From: Eustoma russellianum | Lineage: Eukaryota > Streptophyta > Magnoliopsida > Gentianales > Gentianaceae | Length of the DNA: 64,000 bases | Direction: 5' to 3' | Assembly: GCA_036186865.1 (NCBI GenBank) | Contig: AP025054.1 | Coordinates: 25,590,118 to 25,654,117 of the forward strand | Shown here: one piece after another, positions 63,946 to 64,000 of the stretch | Position numbering within the stretch: position 1 is the stretch's first letter | How the letters are laid out: every line of letters starts with the position of its first letter | Position numbers and translations under genes: made by a program | The notes under the pieces: model-generated | What the model was told of the DNA's origin: nothing | Seen by the model: only the letters and a program-made list of their open reading frames with translations | The model's database searches: none

Positions 63946-64000
63946 GAAGTCGGATGCGCGAAGAACTGAAGTAACTTTCTCTCTCTCCTGTACTTTATGT

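Overview
The window is repeat-dominated plant nuclear DNA, almost certainly from an angiosperm and probably a eudicot; nothing allows a species call. Evidence: spliceosomal introns, plant-type Ty3/gypsy chromoviruses, Ty1/copia elements primed by initiator-Met tRNA, Tat-type non-autonomous elements, Au-like SINEs, and one recognisable host gene, a GDSL esterase/lipase on the minus strand broken by insertions. No rRNA, intact tRNA, bacterial operon or CRISPR array is present.

Layout, left to right. (1) 1-5167: 3' part of a plus-strand Tekay/Del-like chromovirus (RT end, RNase H, integrase, chromodomain, 2.6 kb 3' LTR), inserted into (2) the gag end of an older minus-strand copia element (5168-about 7000). 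(3) 7001-8010: AT-rich intergenic DNA. (4) 8011-27763: a minus-strand SIRE/Maximus-like copia element with a third ORF after pol; target duplication AATAC. Its 5' LTR is split by (5) a complete minus-strand Tekay-like element, 17333-26776, target duplication TCAAA. (6) 27847-35113: a non-autonomous plus-strand LTR element with a Tat-type gag fragment, a 54-56 bp tandem array and an antisense intron-containing gene ('element N1'). (7) 36046-46317: a second SIRE-like element, plus strand. (8) 46318-46786: spacer with an Au-like SINE. (9) 46787-53268: 'element N2', a diverged relative of N1 with the same organisation. (10) 53365-63481: GDSL pseudogene exons 5 to 2, with a minus-strand copia element (54440-60463, target duplication CTGAT) in exon 4 and a SINE-bearing triplication against exon 3. 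(11) 63584-64000: a palindromic array in the intron leading to the off-window exon 1.

Three systems look most worth attention. First, N1 and N2 each carry, antisense to their own gag, a gene with its own TATA box about 165 bp upstream of the ATG. In N2 a four-exon model gives 985+180+308+582 = 2055 nt, exactly 685 codons, with all junctions in phase and a single nonsense codon. Its product has a gypsy-type plant transposon-like domain (my recognition, akin to Transposase_28/PF04195), a basic or Ala-rich linker and a C-terminal coiled coil. Second, both Tekay-like copies have a 70-nt GT..AG intron at exactly the same codon between reverse transcriptase and RNase H; the intron sequences have diverged while position and length are kept. 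Third, nearly every element family here carries tandem arrays of short imperfect palindromes. One sequence (core GCCTA-cat-TAGGC) recurs in a gypsy LTR, in the LTRs of two copia lineages, and again inside the SIRE-like elements just upstream of ORF3.

Most coding regions are decayed by nonsense and frameshift mutations, many explicable as C-to-T changes, so the elements are described as remnants. Boundaries called from TG..CA ends, PBS/PPT and target duplications are firm; family names rest on motif recognition without any database search.
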